This document shows, piece by piece, positions 7,619 to 10,538 of a stretch of 10,538 bases of DNA. The first letter of the stretch is position 1. Each line of letters starts with the position of its first letter. A program made the translations under genes and the position numbers. The notes beneath the pieces were generated by a model. The model saw only the letters and a program-made list of their open reading frames with translations. It was not told the DNA's origin and searched no databases. The DNA is from Gloeopeniophorella convolvens (Eukaryota > Basidiomycota > Agaricomycetes > Russulales), in NCBI GenBank assembly GCA_022496205.1, contig WTXD01000383.1, positions 1-10,538 on the forward strand, written 5' to 3'.

Positions 7619-8246
7619 ATGTCCGCACCGTCCCCCGACGAGTTTGACCTCGAAGAGCTCGCTAGCCTCGAACAAACGCACGCCCGCCCCGCGCCCCTCG
7701 CGCGCCCCATCCCCGCTGACCCCCCTCCTCCCCGCAGGTTCTACGCGCAGGGCTACGCCGACGGCCACGCGCACGGCCGGCTGCACGGCCTCATCGAGGG
7801 CCGCGCGCTCGGCGCCGAGAAGGGCTTCGAGCTCTGGGAGGAGCTCGGCTTCTACGAGGGCGCCGCGCACGTGCACGCCGGCGCGCCCGACGCGTGAGCC
7901 GCGCCCTCCCCGCCGCCCACCCTCCCCCACACTAACGCGCCCGGCAGCAAAGCCGCACACCACGCGCGCGCGCTCCTGACGCTCCTCGCGCGCTTCCCGC
8001 GCGCGAACCCGCGCCCGACGCGCCGGACGCAGAGGACATCGCCGCGCTGCTGCGCCTCGTGCGCGCGCGCTACAAGGCGCTGTGCGCGTGCGTCGGCGTG
8101 CGTGCGCGCGCGCATGTCGCGCTCGAGGGGAGGAGGGGGAGCAGGTGGCGGGCGGGGGCGAGGAGGAAAGGGGGAAGGGGAAGAGGGGCGCGGTGTGGGT
8201 CGTCGGGGCGCAGGCGCCGGGCGGGGAGGCGGGGCTTAGCTTCTGA
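7619..8246 (+). CDS. LTO1: Lto1, deca-GX3 adaptor for cytosolic Fe-S insertion (frameshifted)
   Basis: Lto1 pairs with Yae1 and recruits the ABC protein Rli1/ABCE1 to the cytosolic Fe-S targeting complex. Exons: 7619-7677, 7738-7893 and 7948-8246. Intron 1 (60 nt) would be GC-AG (donor GCACGC) with branch CTGAC and a C/T tract; intron 2 (54 nt) has donor GTGAGC and branch CTAAC. Removing intron 1 joins SLEQT directly to FYAQGYADGHAHG, as in the family. Glycines at residues 25, 29, 33, 37, 41, 45, 49, 57 and 61 form the GX3 ladder, with Trp at the missing position 53. Exon 3 gives KAAHHARALLTLLARFPRAN, then must shift by one base near 8008-8010 to reach APDAEDIAALLRLVRARYKA. A second shift near 8127-8130, or a 47-nt intron 8098-8144, leads to the acidic stretch and the ending KRGAVWVVGAQAP...GLSF, stop at 8244-8246. 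Length is about 171 residues (155 with the extra intron). The final Leu-Ser-Phe fits the Fe-S client tripeptide. Confidence 0.86.
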
Positions 8247-9874
8247 GGCGCGGGCGGGCTCTGCGCGTGCGTGCGTGCGTCATTGGGCTCACTCGTTTCG
8301 CACATCTGATGAGCGATTATACACAGACACAGACCCGGCGGCACCAAGCAGACAAGCCGGCGGGACGGACGCCACCACCCGCCCATCGCAGCCCCTGCGC
8401 CGCACTCATCGCGAACCCAGGGCGCGCGATTGTGCCGCGTCACTTGACGCGGGGCACCCCCGCGTTATCGCCCCGCATCGCCGCGCGCTGATCCATCCAG
8501 ATCGAGGCGGGGTGACTGAATAGAGCGGGACAGAATGGAATAGAATGGAATGGCGTGCCAGCGTGCGTGCGAAGGGCCGGCGTTGCGTCGGAAGGCACGG
8601 GCGTGTGCTGTACCACATAGTACTCTACGCCGCATCGATGCGCCTGCTGCCCGGCGGCGGGCAGCGGCGCTTGCCTCGCGCTGTCCCCGGCGCGCGGTGC
8701 AGCTGTCTGTCCGTCCGTGTGTGCGGGCGGGCGGGCGGTGCCACCGACGCCCTGAAGCTGAAGTGGTGTGCTGAGATCCGACGCAGGCCGCTCGTGGCGA
8801 TCGACCGGAGCGCCAGCCGCAGAGTCTGTTCTGCGCGGTGGCGGGCACCGTAGAGTACTGGGTACTGGGTACTTGCGCACAACGGATCTCGGTGGGCTGG
8901 GTTGGCTGAGGGGTTGGGCGCACGCACACTACGGGGACGGGTGCCCGTCCGGGCGTGCGCGGGCCTCGCCTGGGGCGCTGCGACGTTGGTGTCTGGGCTC
9001 CCTTAGCAGCAGGGTGCCGGTGCAGCTTGGGTACGCATCAAGAGCCCTCGAGCTGCAGTGAGATCCCCGTGGACCAGAGAGCGGACGCGGCCATAGACAA
9101 GTTTGCCTAGGCCTAAGCGAGCGGGCGGCGAGAGCGTTCTGTCTCGCTCTTCTGCCCCCACGTCACGCCTCGTGCACCCGCCGAAGCACCTGAAGTGCCT
9201 CCGCAGGACACAGCCAGAACCGACGTCGACGCCTATGAGCGAACGCTACCCCTAGCTGCTCCGAATTATTTTCGCGAGGTTGAATCCTACTGAACAAGGT
9301 TGTACGTCTGGCAGCGGCGGCCTGAGACTTGGACATGATTCTGATTCCCCACGCGCCGAGTCTAGTCCCTCCCGACGTAACCCTCAACCGCCCCGAGCCC
9401 GTCCAAGTAAGTAACCTACTCGTACAGCAGCGTGACTCCTTGCGCCCACCACACCACCCCGCGCGTCTTCTCTTCTTGACACCCGCGCCGCCGCGCGTCA
9501 CGCCCAAACGGGGAACGCGGGGCCGGAGCCAGTACCACTGAGTAGGGAGTGCGTGGATGCCGCGCCGCGCCGCTCTATGTGCATGCATGCACATGCGTGC
9601 GGGCGCGGGTGCAGATGCCGTCGTCGTGCACGGCTGCGCGGAGTTGCCAGGCGCGCCGGCGTAAGTGCAGTACTACTTGCGGGCACCACGGGCGGCGTCC
9701 GGCTCAGCGCGCACCCATTGAACGCGAACGTTGAACGTTGAACGTTCTGACTTGGCAAGCGGACGCTCGGTCTCTCGGGCGGGCTGCTAATGTGTCTCTG
9801 GCGCCGCCGCTATTGTCTGCCCAACGAGCCAGCGCCCCCGCCGCGATCTGATGCCCGCTGTCCCGCGCTGCTCG
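8247..9874. other. Intergenic stretch between convergent genes, no firm gene
   Basis: No conserved gene is recognisable. Simple repeats include (GAATR)4 at 8533-8552, a TGCG run near 8264-8280, overlapping GTACTGG-type units at about 8854-8873 and (GAACGTT)3 at 9726-9746. A 10-bp inverted pair, AGTACTCTAC at 8619-8628 and GTAGAGTACT at 8850-8859, is 221 bp apart. Two strong-looking donors, GTAAGT at about 9409 and 9672, follow short coding-like plus-strand frames (9335-9408 and around 9614-9671); these are discussed as a finding. Stop-poor frames here are a product of high GC. Confidence 0.4.
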
Positions 9875-10538
9875 TCAAGCTCGCGCGGCGCAGCGCCAGC
9901 GACGCCCCTGCTCGCCCGCGCAGCGCGTGTCTGTGGCAGCGCCAGACTCCCCGGTGCTGGCAGACGCTCCCGCAGAGTTCCCTGTCGTTACATACTTTCC
10001 AAGAGGTACCAGGTACACACGCATACGAGTCGTATTGTACATACATTTCGGCGTCCCTGCGCGCGCGGCGCAGGCGCAGCACGCGTCGCCCGCACCACTG
10101 GCACTGCCGCCGAACGCAGGCACGCTCTGATCGTCCTTCCCGCCTGGCACGTCCAGGCTCGGGTTCGCAGCGAAGAACCCGGTCGGCTTGAGCGTGAGCC
10201 GGAGGTGGTCCACGGGCATCCTGCGCGCGCATCAGCACCCGCCGCACAGCACAGCCAGACAGACAGACCGCGGCACTCACACAGGCCAGTCCTCCGGGCG
10301 CGGGATATGCGTCGTCCCGACCGTCGCATACACCAGCACGTCCTCGCCCTCAATGCTCGCCTCCCGTCCGCGCGCACCCACGCCGCGACGCTGTCCGCCG
10401 GCTCGCCCCGCGCCTGCGGCACGAACTTGCCCGCGGGCCACATCCGCCCGCCCGCCCGCGCGTCCTCGCGCTCGCGCACGACCCACAGCGTCCTGTGCGC
10501 GAACGTCGCGCGCCGCCGACCCACCTCCGCGCCCGCAG
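9875..10538 (-). CDS. Copper amine oxidase, C-terminal part (5' end outside window, frameshifted)
   Basis: This is the last part of a copper- and topaquinone-dependent primary-amine oxidase, which converts amines to aldehydes with release of ammonia and hydrogen peroxide. Exon A (10538-10281) encodes FAHRTLWVVRERE, MWPAGKFVPQARGEPADSV and AWVRADG; one base appears lost at 10365-10363, after which the frame continues EASIEGEDVLVYATVGTTHI and PRPEDWPV. An intron at 10280-10221 (60 nt, GTGAGT...CAG) separates this from exon B, MPVDHLRLTLKPTGFFAANP SLDVP. The block THIPRPEDWPVMP is the family signature with the third copper-ligand histidine; the HxH pair and the topaquinone tyrosine lie beyond the window. 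The first stop in frame is 9877-9875, but the last 80 or so residues, after a Cys-Cys near 10105-10095, look unlike the family, so the true end may be closer to 10090 or hidden by another sequence fault. Convergent with LTO1. Confidence 0.9.

Noticed and set aside
8247..8523. LTO1 continuing in the RYKALCACVGVRARA frame to the stop near 8521
   Set aside because: After ARAHV it becomes Arg/Gly-rich nonsense, while the next frame gives an acidic linker, a KRGAVWVVGAQAP block and an LSF end typical of the pathway.
8619..8859. 10-bp inverted pair AGTACTCTAC / GTAGAGTACT as ends of a second MITE
   Set aside because: Similarity stops after 10 bp and no target-site duplication is seen around the pair.
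9096..9105. GACAAGTTTG, 10 bases shared with the MITE terminus
   Set aside because: No partner inverted end or TA-flanked structure is present nearby, and 10 bp can occur by chance.
1..10538. CRISPR arrays, bacterial promoters, Shine-Dalgarno sites and operons
   Set aside because: No spaced repeats of that type occur, and the introns and families show the DNA is fungal nuclear.

Overview
The window looks like nuclear DNA of a GC-rich basidiomycete, probably an Agaricomycete. The reasons are small introns (about 47-80 nt) with GTGCGT/GTCCGT/GTGAGT-type donors and CTNA-like branch sites, tightly packed genes on both strands, a strong preference for G or C at third codon positions, and the families present. 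No prokaryotic operon, CRISPR array, tRNA or rRNA gene was seen.

Layout. Positions 1 to about 3570 hold no gene I can support. A less GC-rich segment (1 to about 1040) meets a very GC-rich one (to about 2600). These are followed by a short non-autonomous DNA transposon (MITE) at 2608-2785 with perfect 24-bp terminal inverted repeats in a TA target, and then simple repeats. Four protein genes follow: (1) a Mediator MED25-type von Willebrand A protein, minus strand, 5536 down to 3576, five exons; (2) a WHI2-like BTB-fold growth/stress regulator, plus strand, 5893-7083, five exons; (3) LTO1, the deca-GX3 adaptor for cytosolic Fe-S cluster insertion, plus strand, 7619-8246; (4) the C-terminal end of a copper amine oxidase, minus strand, entering from the right edge (10538 down to somewhere between about 10090 and 9875).

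MED25 and WHI2-like are divergent and share a 356-bp promoter. It carries an AT-rich island of three 15-bp repeats and five GATA-factor-type sites, all in one orientation. WHI2-like and LTO1 are in tandem; LTO1 and the amine oxidase converge. The genes do not form one pathway. The only possible functional link is regulatory: Whi2 proteins act in the low-amino-acid/TORC1 response, and fungal GATA factors act in nitrogen control.

The strongest unexpected signal is that three of the four conserved genes cannot be read through as given. WHI2-like has one, LTO1 one or two, and the amine oxidase one apparent single-base loss. Each lies at a G or C run and each has the same sign. I favour consensus-sequence error over decay of three unrelated conserved genes, but cannot prove it. 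Other points of interest are two putative GC-AG introns, a C-terminal Leu-Ser-Phe on LTO1 that matches the client tripeptide of the cytosolic Fe-S targeting complex, and a pure polyglutamine tract in MED25. I did not find a convincing undescribed system.
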